Notes: a model not told the origin generated them from the letters alone. A stretch of DNA of 8,225 nucleotides from Bermanella sp034111105 (GCA_034111105.1 JAWUXY010000055.1:1-8225), one strand, 5' to 3'; positions 1 through 6,177 are shown, counted from the first letter of the stretch. A program made the numbers and translations.

Positions 1-1
1 C

Positions 2-772
2 TTAGATTGGATTATTCTTTGGTACGCTGATGATTACCTTGAATTAAACCGCCAGCAAGAACGCATTCTTGAAGGTGAGTTATCACAATTACTCGCATGG
101 CATGAAAAATCCGAACTGCCAAAGTATCGCGCCCAACTACACGCCATCTCACCCGATTTAAAGACACTGCCTTTAACTGAAACGGTTATTTCACAACACG
201 TTACATCGATCCGTCTTCACTGGCAAAAAATGCGCAAGCAGATCAGTGAACAGCTCCCGCCGTTAGCTGCAAAACTCAGTACCGCACAAATCACATATTT
301 ATTCCGTCAACTAGAAGACCGCAATCAAGAACGCTTAGACGAAATTCTTGATCTAAGTGATGCACAAATAAAAGAACAACAATTAGAAAAACTAGAGGAC
401 ATGTTAATAGATTGGCTAGGGTCGATTAATTCTGTTCAAGCCACACCAATGTATGAATTTGTAAACACGCAACATGATTTAACCCGCGAGCGTGTGGCGT
501 ACTTAAGGTCGTACCAAGCGCAACTCAAACAGACAATGCAACATCCTGTAGACATCGGCGCATTACAAATACTGTTGGATAACCCTGAATCCTTTAAGCC
601 ACAAGCCTATCTTAGCCAACAACAGCATAATCGAGACAATATACAGGCGTTTATTCGTCAATTCAGTGTGCATATTCAACCGGAGCAAGTTGTGCACCTA
701 CAGGGCAAGCTGCAAGATTACATAGACGTAATTGATGGCATATTAAAATCGAGCAATAAAAAAGGCGACTAA
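2..772 (+). CDS. DUF6279-family lipoprotein, 5' end cut by window edge
   Basis: The reading frame is open from base 2 to the TAA at 770-772, giving 256 visible residues, so the gene begins upstream of the window. An internal ATG at 230 is not the start, because the 76 codons before it carry the most conserved part of the family: an aromatic-rich block containing DWIILWYADDYLEL, then a run like LLAWHEKSELPKYRAQL. Later come the repeated helical motifs LSTAQITYLFRQLEDRNQER and, near the end, QVVHLQGKLQDYID. This pattern matches DUF6279 proteins, which are mostly alpha-helical, envelope-associated lipoproteins of unknown function in Proteobacteria. The lipobox and signal peptide expected in the family would lie in the roughly 25-30 missing residues, so membrane anchoring is inferred. 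The gene is convergent with ilvA and ends inside a hairpin terminator. Family assignment rests on recalled motifs; no biochemical role can be given. Confidence 0.8.
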   Translation, partial: LDWIILWYADDYLELNRQQERILEGELSQLLAWHEKSELPKYRAQLHAISPDLKTLPLTETVISQHVTSIRLHWQKMRKQISEQLPPLAAKLSTAQITYLFRQLEDRNQERLDEILDLSDAQIKEQQLEKLEDMLIDWLGSINSVQATPMYEFVNTQHDLTRERVAYLRSYQAQLKQTMQHPVDIGALQILLDNPESFKPQAYLSQQQHNRDNIQAFIRQFSVHIQPEQVVHLQGKLQDYIDVIDGILKSSNKKGD

Positions 773-784
773 AAAGTCGCCTTT
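761..784. terminator. Bidirectional rho-independent terminator between the DUF6279 gene and ilvA
   Basis: A perfect 10-bp stem (AAAGGCGACT at 761-770 pairing with AGTCGCCTTT at 775-784) encloses an AAAA loop. The stop codon of the upstream gene (770-772) lies inside the stem/loop. Read on the minus strand, the stem is followed by TTTTTTATTG once the paired T residues are included, so it suits termination of ilvA best. On the plus strand the T tract is only TTT followed by AATGG, so it should work less well for the lipoprotein gene. Confidence 0.8.
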
Positions 785-800
785 AATGGTAATAATGCGC

Positions 801-2312
801 TTAACGTAAGAACAACTTATAGGCAGGATTATCGCTTTCTTCCCAATAAGGGTAAGCCACTTCATCCAAATATTTTTTCAGCTCAACTTCTTCGCCCGCT
901 GGTACTTGCAAGCCCACCAAAACACGTCCATTGGCTGCACCATGATTGCGATAATGGAACATTGAAATATTCCAACGCTTGCCTAACGTTTTTAAGAAGA
1001 CCAATAACGCACCAGGGCGCTCTGGGAATTCAAAGCGATATATAATTTCATTGTTCACAGACTCAGGGGCATGACCACCCACCATATGACGAATGTGATA
1101 TTTAGAAACCTCATCATTGCTAAGATCAACGGCTGGGTAATTTTTAGCCTCTAACTCATCCAGTAGGTTCTGCTTACCCCCTTCTGGCACTTTAATACCC
1201 ACATAAATTTGCGCTTGCTCGTCACGGCCATAACGATAATTGAATTCGGTAATGGGGCGCTTACCTAATAAATTACAAAATGTTTGAAAGCTGCCCGGCT
1301 TTTCTGGAATCGTCACCGCCATGATCACTTCACGACCTTCACCCACTTCGGCCATTTCGCTCACATAACGCAAACGGTCAAAGTTCATGTTTGCCCCTGA
1401 CTCAATGGCAATTAAGGTTTTACCTGCAACGCCTGTGCGCTCCACATACTTTTTCAAGCCCGCCACGCCTAATGCACCTGCTGGCTCTGCCACGCTACGG
1501 GTATCATCAAAAATATCTTTAATGGCCGCACATAACTCATCCGGTGTCACCGTGATGCATTCATCGATATGATCTTTACACACCTGCCATGTGTGTTTGC
1601 CAATTTGAGCAACGGCGACACCATCGGCAAAGATACCAACATGAGGCAATGTCACGCGACGACCTGCTTTCATGGCGGCGTCTAAGCACGCGCTCTCGGT
1701 GCTTTCAACGGCAATGACTTTAATTTCTGGGCGCAAGTACTTCACATACGCGGCCACACCGGCCGCAATACCGCCGCCGCCCACTGGGACAAAGATCGCA
1801 TGAATGTCACCAGTACACTGACGCAACATCTCCATGGCAATGGTGCCTTGCCCTGCGATCACGTCTGGGTCGTCGTAGGGATGAATGTATGTCATGCCTT
1901 TTTCTTCAACCAGCTTCTGGCTATACGCAAAGGCTTCATCAAAGGTATCGCCGTGTAAAACCGCTTTTGCACCACGGGCACGCACAGACGCCACCTTGAT
2001 CTCTGGTGTGGTAAGGGGCATCACAATGGTTGCTTTGATTTTGAGCTTTTGCGCGGACATCGCAACGCCTTGCGCGTGATTACCCGCACTGGCCGTCACC
2101 ACACCTTTTGCTAATTCTTCAGGGGTTTTCTTTGAAATACAGTTATAAGCACCACGGCACTTAAAGCTATAAACGGGCTGCTCATCTTCACGCTTAATCA
2201 AAATAGTATTATTGAGGCGGTCACTGAGAAATTGCGCCGGCGATAGTGGGGTTTCAATCGCCACATCGTATACATTGGCTTCTAGTATGCGTTTTATGTA
2301 GTTATCCGCCAT
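801..2312 (-). CDS. ilvA: Threonine ammonia-lyase (threonine dehydratase), biosynthetic
   Basis: This cytosolic PLP enzyme deaminates L-threonine to 2-oxobutanoate, the committed step from threonine to isoleucine. The product has 503 residues, close to the roughly 514 of the E. coli enzyme. The catalytic domain fills about residues 1-320. Its PLP lysine is K51 in SFKCRGAYN, a substrate-binding SAGNHA lies at 75-80, and the glycine loop VGGGGIAAG that holds the PLP phosphate is at 177-185. Two ACT-like regulatory domains follow, at about 328-400 (PEKPGSFQTF) and 422-498 (PERPGALLVF). These are the sites through which isoleucine inhibits and valine activates the family, so allosteric control is expected. 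The chosen ATG gives a normal N-terminus; the only Shine-Dalgarno-like bases are a weak AGG about 14 nt upstream. The gene diverges from rpiA, as in Pseudomonas and relatives, and ends at a strong hairpin terminator. No leader-peptide attenuator was seen upstream. Confidence 0.97.
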   Translation of the reverse strand: MADNYIKRILEANVYDVAIETPLSPAQFLSDRLNNTILIKREDEQPVYSFKCRGAYNCISKKTPEELAKGVVTASAGNHAQGVAMSAQKLKIKATIVMPLTTPEIKVASVRARGAKAVLHGDTFDEAFAYSQKLVEEKGMTYIHPYDDPDVIAGQGTIAMEMLRQCTGDIHAIFVPVGGGGIAAGVAAYVKYLRPEIKVIAVESTESACLDAAMKAGRRVTLPHVGIFADGVAVAQIGKHTWQVCKDHIDECITVTPDELCAAIKDIFDDTRSVAEPAGALGVAGLKKYVERTGVAGKTLIAIESGANMNFDRLRYVSEMAEVGEGREVIMAVTIPEKPGSFQTFCNLLGKRPITEFNYRYGRDEQAQIYVGIKVPEGGKQNLLDELEAKNYPAVDLSNDEVSKYHIRHMVGGHAPESVNNEIIYRFEFPERPGALLVFLKTLGKRWNISMFHYRNHGAANGRVLVGLQVPAGEEVELKKYLDEVAYPYWEESDNPAYKLFLR

Positions 2313-2373
2313 TGGAAATCAACTTACCTATTTTAAAAGTGCATTATTGTAACCATTTTGCCCTGTGCTTAGA

Positions 2374-2379
2374 TATAAT
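2374..2379 (+). promoter_or_regulatory. Probable -10 box of the rpiA promoter in the ilvA/rpiA divergent region
   Basis: The 103 bp between the two divergent start codons (2313-2415) must contain both promoters. A perfect TATAAT lies 36 bp upstream of the rpiA ATG. The best-spaced -35 position (about 2351-2356, AACCAT) matches the consensus poorly, so the promoter may be weak or activated. For ilvA, a TACAAT on the minus strand (2351-2346) is the best -10 candidate, again with a poor -35. No clear operator palindrome is present. Confidence 0.45.
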
Positions 2380-2415
2380 CACACCTAAATTTCATAAATC
2401 CCTAGGGTAAACCTT

Positions 2416-3093
2416 ATGAACCAAGATGAGCTAAAGCAAGCAGTCGGACAAGCCGCGGTCGATTACATCAAACCGCATCTTGAAAAAGACAGCATCATTG
2501 GCGTGGGCACAGGCTCAACCGCCAACTGCTTTATCGATGCGCTCGCCAACATAAAGGATCTGTTTGATGGTGCCGTCGCCAGCTCAGATGCCACCGCTCA
2601 ACGCTTAAAAGATCATGGCATTGAGGTTTATGACTTAAACAGTTCTGGTACGTTAGAGTTTTATATCGACGGGGCTGACGAGATTAACGACCACCTGCAA
2701 GCGATTAAAGGTGGTGGCGCAGCCCTAACTCGCGAAAAGATCGTGGCTGCTTGTAGCAAAGAGTTTATTTGCATCGCCGATGACAGCAAGTTGGTGCCTA
2801 TTTTAGGCTCGTTCCCACTGCCCGTTGAGGTGATCCCCATGGCTCGCTCTTATGTGGCCCGTGAGCTGGTGGCCTTAGGTGGTGACCCCGTTTATCGCCA
2901 AGGGGTCGTCACAGATAACGGCAACGTTATTCTAGATGTGCACAACTTAAACATCGGCAGTGCAACCGCCCTTGAAGAACGCATTAACGCCATTGTGGGC
3001 GTGGTGACAAATGGCTTATTTGCCTGTCGCCCTGCGGATGTATTTTTGATGGGTACCAGTGAAGGGGTCAAGACCTTAAAAGCGAAAAACTGA
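2416..3093 (+). CDS. rpiA: Ribose-5-phosphate isomerase A
   Basis: This enzyme interconverts ribose 5-phosphate and ribulose 5-phosphate in the non-oxidative pentose phosphate pathway, supplying ribose for nucleotides. The product has 225 residues against 219 in E. coli. Family signatures appear in order: GVGTGSTA (29-36, phosphate binding), SSDAT (56-60), DGADEI (85-90) and KGGGAALTREKI (98-109). By alignment with E. coli RpiA the active-site residues are D85, D88, K98 and the catalytic base E107, and all are present. A downstream ADDSK block (121-125) supplies the conserved K125. The ATG at 2416 has an AGGG Shine-Dalgarno at 2404-2407 with 8-nt spacing, which supports the start. The gene is transcribed away from ilvA from a shared 103-bp intergenic region and ends just before a strong terminator. 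Nothing in the protein looks abnormal. Confidence 0.97.
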   Translation: MNQDELKQAVGQAAVDYIKPHLEKDSIIGVGTGSTANCFIDALANIKDLFDGAVASSDATAQRLKDHGIEVYDLNSSGTLEFYIDGADEINDHLQAIKGGGAALTREKIVAACSKEFICIADDSKLVPILGSFPLPVEVIPMARSYVARELVALGGDPVYRQGVVTDNGNVILDVHNLNIGSATALEERINAIVGVVTNGLFACRPADVFLMGTSEGVKTLKAKN

Positions 3094-3107
3094 TTTACGC
3101 GAATATC

Positions 3108-3145
3108 AAAAACGGCCAGCACATCACGTGTTTGGCCGTTTTTTT
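3108..3145. terminator. Bidirectional rho-independent terminator between rpiA and the Anbu gene
   Basis: An 11-bp perfect stem (AAAAACGGCCA at 3108-3118 with TGGCCGTTTTT at 3133-3143) closes a 14-nt loop and runs into seven T residues (3139-3145) on the plus strand, 14 bp past the rpiA stop codon. On the minus strand the opposite arm ends in TTTTTGATATT, so it can also stop the convergent peptidase gene, whose stop codon abuts it at 3147. Confidence 0.85.
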
Positions 3146-3146
3146 A

Positions 3147-3860
3147 TCACACAAAAATATCGAGATCATCAAACAATTGACTTAACCCAACCGACCAAGC
3201 ATTACGCAGCTGTAAAAAGCCCTCATGAAATTCATCTAAACGCATCATACCTTTCGCTTCTAGCGAATTTGTCCGGTACGTCATAATATCGATTGGCATA
3301 CCAACAGATATGTTACTGCGCAACGTTGAATCCATTGAGATCAGGCTGCATTGCAGTGCTTTCTCAAGCGGTGTATCACACTTGATAATACGGTCTAAAA
3401 TAGGCTTACCGTATTTACTCTCACCAATTTGAAAGTAAGGCGTATCGTCACTGGCTTCGATGAAATTACCCTGTGGATAAATATGGAACAGCCTAGGAAT
3501 ATCGCCTTTAATTTGGCCGCTCAATAAAATATTACAGCTGAAGTCGATTCCCTGATTTTGGCCTTCATCACGGGTGATCACACCACGAATAATGCGCCCG
3601 ATAATCTCAGCCGCTTCGAACAAGGTATGGGTATTCAAGATGTGCTTTTCAGCGGTTTTTATTTCCTGCTCAATAATCGATAACACGCTTTGTGTTGTCG
3701 CTAAATTGCCCGCACTTTGTAGAAACAAGACTCGGTCATGCTCTATCTCAAAGGTATGCAATTTTTTAAAACTCGCAATATGATCAACCCCAGCGTTAGT
3801 ACGCGAATCAGAGGTTAACACCAAACCATCCTGTGATTTTATAGCAACACAATAAGTCAT
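3147..3860 (-). CDS. anbu: Anbu-type bacterial proteasome homologue (proteasome-like peptidase)
   Basis: The 237-residue product belongs to the Ntn-hydrolase proteasome-like peptidases (COG3484, Anbu). These cytosolic proteins are related to HslV and the 20S beta subunit and form ring or lock-washer assemblies. After removal of Met1 the N-terminus is Thr2, the expected nucleophile. D18 and R20 in LTSDSRTNAG and the lysine pair K32-K33 in SFKKL occupy the usual active-site region. Other family blocks are GESKYGKPILDR (146-157), SLISMDSTLRSN (172-183) and SVGMPIDI (185-192). The ATG at 3860 is fixed by the need for Met-Thr at the N-terminus, although no good Shine-Dalgarno sequence precedes it. 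In many genomes anbu sits with genes for a circularly permuted ATP-grasp, an alpha-E protein and a transglutaminase-like protease; none of these is here, so it appears to be a single-gene unit. Physiological substrates of the family are not established. Family identity is firm; activity is inferred from conserved residues. Confidence 0.92.
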   Translation of the reverse strand: MTYCVAIKSQDGLVLTSDSRTNAGVDHIASFKKLHTFEIEHDRVLFLQSAGNLATTQSVLSIIEQEIKTAEKHILNTHTLFEAAEIIGRIIRGVITRDEGQNQGIDFSCNILLSGQIKGDIPRLFHIYPQGNFIEASDDTPYFQIGESKYGKPILDRIIKCDTPLEKALQCSLISMDSTLRSNISVGMPIDIMTYRTNSLEAKGMMRLDEFHEGFLQLRNAWSVGLSQLFDDLDIFV

Positions 3861-3869
3861 ATGAGTATC

Positions 3870-3925
3870 TAAGTAGCGATTGAATACACTAATAATAGTG
3901 ACACTTTATCTATTTTGGCTACTTA
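3870..3925 (-). promoter_or_regulatory. Nested inverted repeats just upstream of the Anbu gene
   Basis: An 8-bp inverted repeat (TAAGTAGC at 3870-3877 and GCTACTTA at 3918-3925) surrounds a second small one (CACTA at 3887-3891 and TAGTG at 3896-3900, loop ATAA). The inner arm of the larger repeat begins 10 bp before the start codon. No convincing sigma-70 promoter pair or Shine-Dalgarno was found here, so the repeats may be an operator pair or an RNA hairpin in the 5' leader; both are inference. Confidence 0.3.
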
Positions 3926-4004
3926 TATGATTAATATCTAACGGCTTCCTGTAAATGGTGATCCGTACTCAACAAATGAAACGCACCAGAAACCATGAAT
4001 ACGT

Positions 4005-4024
4005 TATCACCACCACTGGTGATA
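4005..4024. repeat. Perfect 8-bp inverted repeat with 4-nt spacer
   Basis: TATCACCA (4005-4012) and TGGTGATA (4017-4024) are exact reverse complements separated by CCAC. The size and symmetry resemble a binding site for a dimeric regulator or a short RNA hairpin. It lies about 145 bp upstream of the Anbu start and is not followed by a T tract. No role can be assigned. Confidence 0.45.
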
Positions 4025-4135
4025 TAAGAACGACCAACTGCTTTTCGCAGCATGTTCAAATTCCATTGAGATGTGATTTTCGGGCAAAGAACATTATATT
4101 TCACGCTAGAAGCATTCCCGCAATAATCAACTCAC

Positions 4136-4174
4136 ACAGGGTCCGCCATTGGCTGTACCCTGTTTCATAATTTT
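4136..4174 (+). terminator. Weak terminator-like hairpin in the gene-poor region
   Basis: ACAGGGT (4136-4142) pairs with ACCCTGT (4157-4163) over 7 bp, and the 14-nt loop contains GCCATTGGC, which can add a few inner pairs. On the plus strand it is followed by TTTCATAATTTT, an interrupted T tract. No plus-strand gene ends here, so if functional it would end a short non-coding transcript. It could equally be a chance structure. Confidence 0.25.
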
Positions 4175-4382
4175 ACGGTTCACTCGCTTACCTCTGCATT
4201 TATATGCCTCACCTCAGTGTCCATCGTGGGTGTAAACAATTGTACGACTAGCCACGTTTTTCATAACCCGAATAATGATTCGAGATGCGCCGTATTCAAA
4301 TTTTTTAATGCGGCCTTTCATCGTATTTTCATTAAACGCCTCTCTTTTAAGTTATTAAAAAAGTCCTTGTATTTTAGAAGTC

Positions 4383-4399
4383 AGCGCATAAAATGCGCT
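4383..4399. repeat. Perfect 7-bp inverted repeat with 3-nt loop
   Basis: AGCGCAT (4383-4389) and ATGCGCT (4393-4399) flank AAA. The hairpin is GC-rich relative to its surroundings but has no following T tract, so it is not a good terminator. Its role is unknown. Confidence 0.4.
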
Positions 4400-4703
4400 C
4401 AATTTAGTGATTCCTATTGAGGATTTATGCACGCTTAGCCCAGCGTTTTCTCTATGTTAGAAGAAGGCGCACAAGCAACTAGCTTTGGCCTTTGCCATAA
4501 CACAGAGATGATGGGTAGTGATTCTTTTCATATCCCTTTCTTTACTCGATAACTGTCGTTTTTTAATCTCAGCGATAAATCACAGTGAGACTTCTCTTTT
4601 TTGATAGACATGGCTCACCGTCACCTGGCATAGCTTCAGTTTTGTCAGACTAAGACCTGCCACGTTTTATCATTAGCTAGTAAACGGCATTCACGCAATT
4701 TTG

Positions 4704-4709
4704 TATAAA
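4704..4709 (+). promoter_or_regulatory. Possible -10 element for the carboxynorspermidine dehydrogenase gene
   Basis: TATAAA, preceded directly by TTTTG, is the best -10-like hexamer in the 150 bp before the gene and lies about 90 bp upstream of its start codon. No good -35 hexamer is found at 16-18 bp. This is a weak prediction. Confidence 0.2.
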
Positions 4710-4798
4710 TGAATTTTGTGCCCAAGACTGGTACAAGCAAACGATAACGGCCTTTAAAGCCAGTTAAGGTGACACCCTTACTTTCAGAGAGAGACACT

Positions 4799-6010
4799 AT
4801 GAGCAAAGTTATGATCATTGGTGCCGGCGGCGTCGGCAATGTCGTCACACAAAAATGTGCGCAATTGCCCGACGTATTTACCGACATTATTCTGGCCAGC
4901 CGTACAGAAAGTAAATGTAAAGCCATCGCTGAAGGCGTAAAAGAAAAAACAGGCCAAACCATTCGTACAGCGCAAGTGGATGCGGACAATGTGCCTGAGC
5001 TAGCCGCACTGTTAAAACAAGAACAGCCAGAGCTTGTTATTAACGTTGCCTTGCCTTACCAAGATTTAACTATTATGGATGCGTGCTTAGAAGCTGGCGT
5101 GCATTATATGGACACCGCCAACTACGAGCCATTAGACACCGCTAAATTTGAATACAGCTGGCAGTGGGCGTACCAAGATAAGTTCAAGCAAGCCGGCTTA
5201 ACTGCATTGTTAGGCAGTGGTTTTGATCCGGGCGCCACTAACGTGTTTACGGCTTATGTTGCTAAACACTACTTTGATGAAATTCATTACCTAGACATCA
5301 TCGATGTGAATGGCGGCGACCACGGCTATCCATTTGCCACTAACTTTAATCCTGAAATCAATATTCGTGAAGTCACTGCTGAATGTCGTCACTGGGAAAA
5401 CGGCGAGTTTGTCACCACACCTGCCATGAGTAAAAAGGCGGCATTTACATGCCCTGACAACGTGGGTGACTACAATATTTATCGTATGTACCACGAAGAA
5501 TTAGAAAGCTTAACCAAGCACTTCCCAACGCTTAAGCGTGCGCAGTTTTGGATGAGCTTTTCTGACAATTATTTAAAACACTTAGAAGTACTCGGCAATG
5601 TCGGTATGACAGGCATCGAAGCAATCGAATACGAAGGTCAGCAGATTGTGCCGATTCAATTCTTAGCCAAATTATTGCCAGACCCATCGTCTTTAGGGCC
5701 ACGCACCAAAGGTAATACGTGCATCGGTACAGTGGTACGCGGCATTAAAGATGGCAAAGAAAAAATCGTTTACTGCTATCAGATTTGTAACCACGAATCG
5801 TGTTGGGAAGAAGTGAAGTCTCAAGCTATTTCTTACACTACAGGTGTACCGGCCATGATTGGCGCCAAAATGATGATCGAGAAAAAATGGTTAGAGCCTG
5901 GTGTGTTTAACATTGAACAGTTTGACCCTGATCCATTCATGGAAGCCATGAATCAATATGGCCTACCTTGGAAAGTGATTGAACTTGATACGTTTGATTT
6001 AGACCAATAA
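4799..6010 (+). CDS. Carboxynorspermidine/carboxyspermidine dehydrogenase (synthase)
   Basis: This cytosolic NADPH-dependent enzyme of the saccharopine dehydrogenase fold reductively condenses L-aspartate 4-semialdehyde with a diamine. The product is carboxynorspermidine from 1,3-diaminopropane or carboxyspermidine from putrescine. The 403-residue protein opens with a Rossmann dinucleotide loop GAGGVG (8-13). LASRTESKC (32-40) follows the second beta strand, and its Arg fits NADPH preference. Further blocks are VINVALPYQDLTIMDACLEAG (first 20 residues 80-99), GSGFDPGATNVF (139-150) and NGGDHGYPFATNF (171-183), typical of this branch rather than of saccharopine dehydrogenase itself. I chose the ATG at 4799 because it places the Rossmann strand at the N-terminus and has a GAGAG Shine-Dalgarno just upstream. 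A GTG in frame at 4769 would add 10 unconserved residues. The partner decarboxylase nspC lies 167 bp downstream on the same strand, which strongly supports the assignment. Which diamine is used cannot be read from this sequence. Confidence 0.93.
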   Translation: MSKVMIIGAGGVGNVVTQKCAQLPDVFTDIILASRTESKCKAIAEGVKEKTGQTIRTAQVDADNVPELAALLKQEQPELVINVALPYQDLTIMDACLEAGVHYMDTANYEPLDTAKFEYSWQWAYQDKFKQAGLTALLGSGFDPGATNVFTAYVAKHYFDEIHYLDIIDVNGGDHGYPFATNFNPEINIREVTAECRHWENGEFVTTPAMSKKAAFTCPDNVGDYNIYRMYHEELESLTKHFPTLKRAQFWMSFSDNYLKHLEVLGNVGMTGIEAIEYEGQQIVPIQFLAKLLPDPSSLGPRTKGNTCIGTVVRGIKDGKEKIVYCYQICNHESCWEEVKSQAISYTTGVPAMIGAKMMIEKKWLEPGVFNIEQFDPDPFMEAMNQYGLPWKVIELDTFDLDQ

Positions 6011-6027
6011 CACAAAACGCAACATAC

Positions 6028-6120
6028 GTAGGATGGGTTAATGGTGAGTTTTGCGAGCCATGTAACCCATCGCTTAGATGGGTTACGAAAAGCGCTTCGC
6101 ACATTGCTAACTCATCCTAC
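6028..6120. repeat. 93-bp palindromic repeat: two inverted 44-bp units around a 5-bp centre
   Basis: The left unit (6028-6071) begins GTAGGATGGGTTA and ends GTAACCCATC. The right unit (6077-6120), read on the minus strand, begins GTAGGATGAGTTA and also ends GTAACCCATC. The ends match (12 of 13 and 10 of 10) while the 21-nt middles differ. The inner arms form a perfect 10-bp stem around GCTTA (6072-6076). Each unit is also a hairpin on its own, because GATGGGTTA pairs with TAACCCATC. The terminal motif resembles GTAGGRTGGGTTA...TAACCC elements I recall as dispersed intergenic repeats in many gammaproteobacteria, so this is probably a REP/BIME- or MITE-like mobile repeat. It is followed by TTTT (6121-6124), so it may also attenuate transcription into nspC. 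No second copy is in this window. Confidence 0.8.
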
Positions 6121-6131
6121 TTTTCTAAAAG

Positions 6132-6149
6132 ATATTATGATTATAATAT
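6132..6149 (+). promoter_or_regulatory. AT-rich inverted repeat with embedded TATAAT upstream of nspC
   Basis: ATATTAT (6132-6138) and ATAATAT (6143-6149) are exact reverse complements around GATT, and the right arm contains the -10-like TATAAT at 6142-6147, about 30 bp before the nspC start. No good -35 is found at the right distance; the corresponding position falls at the end of the palindromic repeat. It may give nspC its own promoter, possibly controlled through the palindrome, but AT-rich symmetry can arise by chance. Confidence 0.3.
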
Positions 6150-6177
6150 TTTTGCTTATCACCTGTGAGTCCATCTG

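Larger units (their letters stand above)
3861..4798. other. Gene-poor intergenic region of 938 bp
   Basis: No convincing protein gene is seen on either strand between the divergently oriented Anbu and carboxynorspermidine dehydrogenase genes. Open frames here are at most about 70 codons, lack good ribosome binding sites, and their translations show no recognisable family motif. The sequence is AT- and pyrimidine-rich and unlike the coding DNA on either side. It contains several short inverted repeats, listed separately. It must hold the promoters of both flanking genes, but these need far less space. It could contain a small RNA, a decayed gene or a long regulatory leader; the sequence alone does not decide. 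Confidence 0.6.

Noticed and set aside
230..772. ATG at 230 as the start of a complete 180-residue protein
   Set aside because: The frame is open upstream to the window edge and the upstream codons encode the most conserved DUF6279 block, so this ATG is internal.
1387..2079. Two plus-strand open frames (1387-1572 and 1885-2079) opposite ilvA
   Set aside because: Both are antisense shadows of a well-conserved gene, with no ribosome site and no recognisable protein motif.
2892..3122. Minus-strand open frame overlapping rpiA
   Set aside because: It is antisense to conserved rpiA codons and its start lies inside the terminator loop.
3574..3783. Plus-strand open frame opposite the Anbu gene
   Set aside because: It is an antisense shadow of conserved Anbu coding sequence.
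3955..4420. Plus-strand frames at 3955-4170 and 4217-4420 as small genes
   Set aside because: No good ribosome site, no recognisable motif, and the base composition resembles spacer; the first also runs through the hairpins.
4454..4552. A 32-codon plus-strand frame, and a 3-codon ATG frame at about 4428 preceded by GAGGA, as leader peptides
   Set aside because: No following attenuator hairpin with a T tract and no codon bias tied to polyamine or amino acid supply; the longer frame lacks a Shine-Dalgarno.
4769..4798. GTG at 4769 as the start of the dehydrogenase gene
   Set aside because: It adds 10 residues before the Rossmann strand that the family lacks, while the ATG at 4799 has a GAGAG ribosome site.
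4645..4989. Minus-strand frames (4645-4989, 4784-4975) across the dehydrogenase start
   Set aside because: They overlap the conserved Rossmann region in antisense and have no family resemblance.
5291..5494. Minus-strand frame inside the dehydrogenase gene
   Set aside because: It is an antisense shadow without support.
6028..6120. Reading the palindromic element as a CRISPR repeat or a transposon with its own gene
   Set aside because: There are only two inverted units, no regular spacers, no cas gene and no room for a transposase; a non-coding dispersed repeat fits better.
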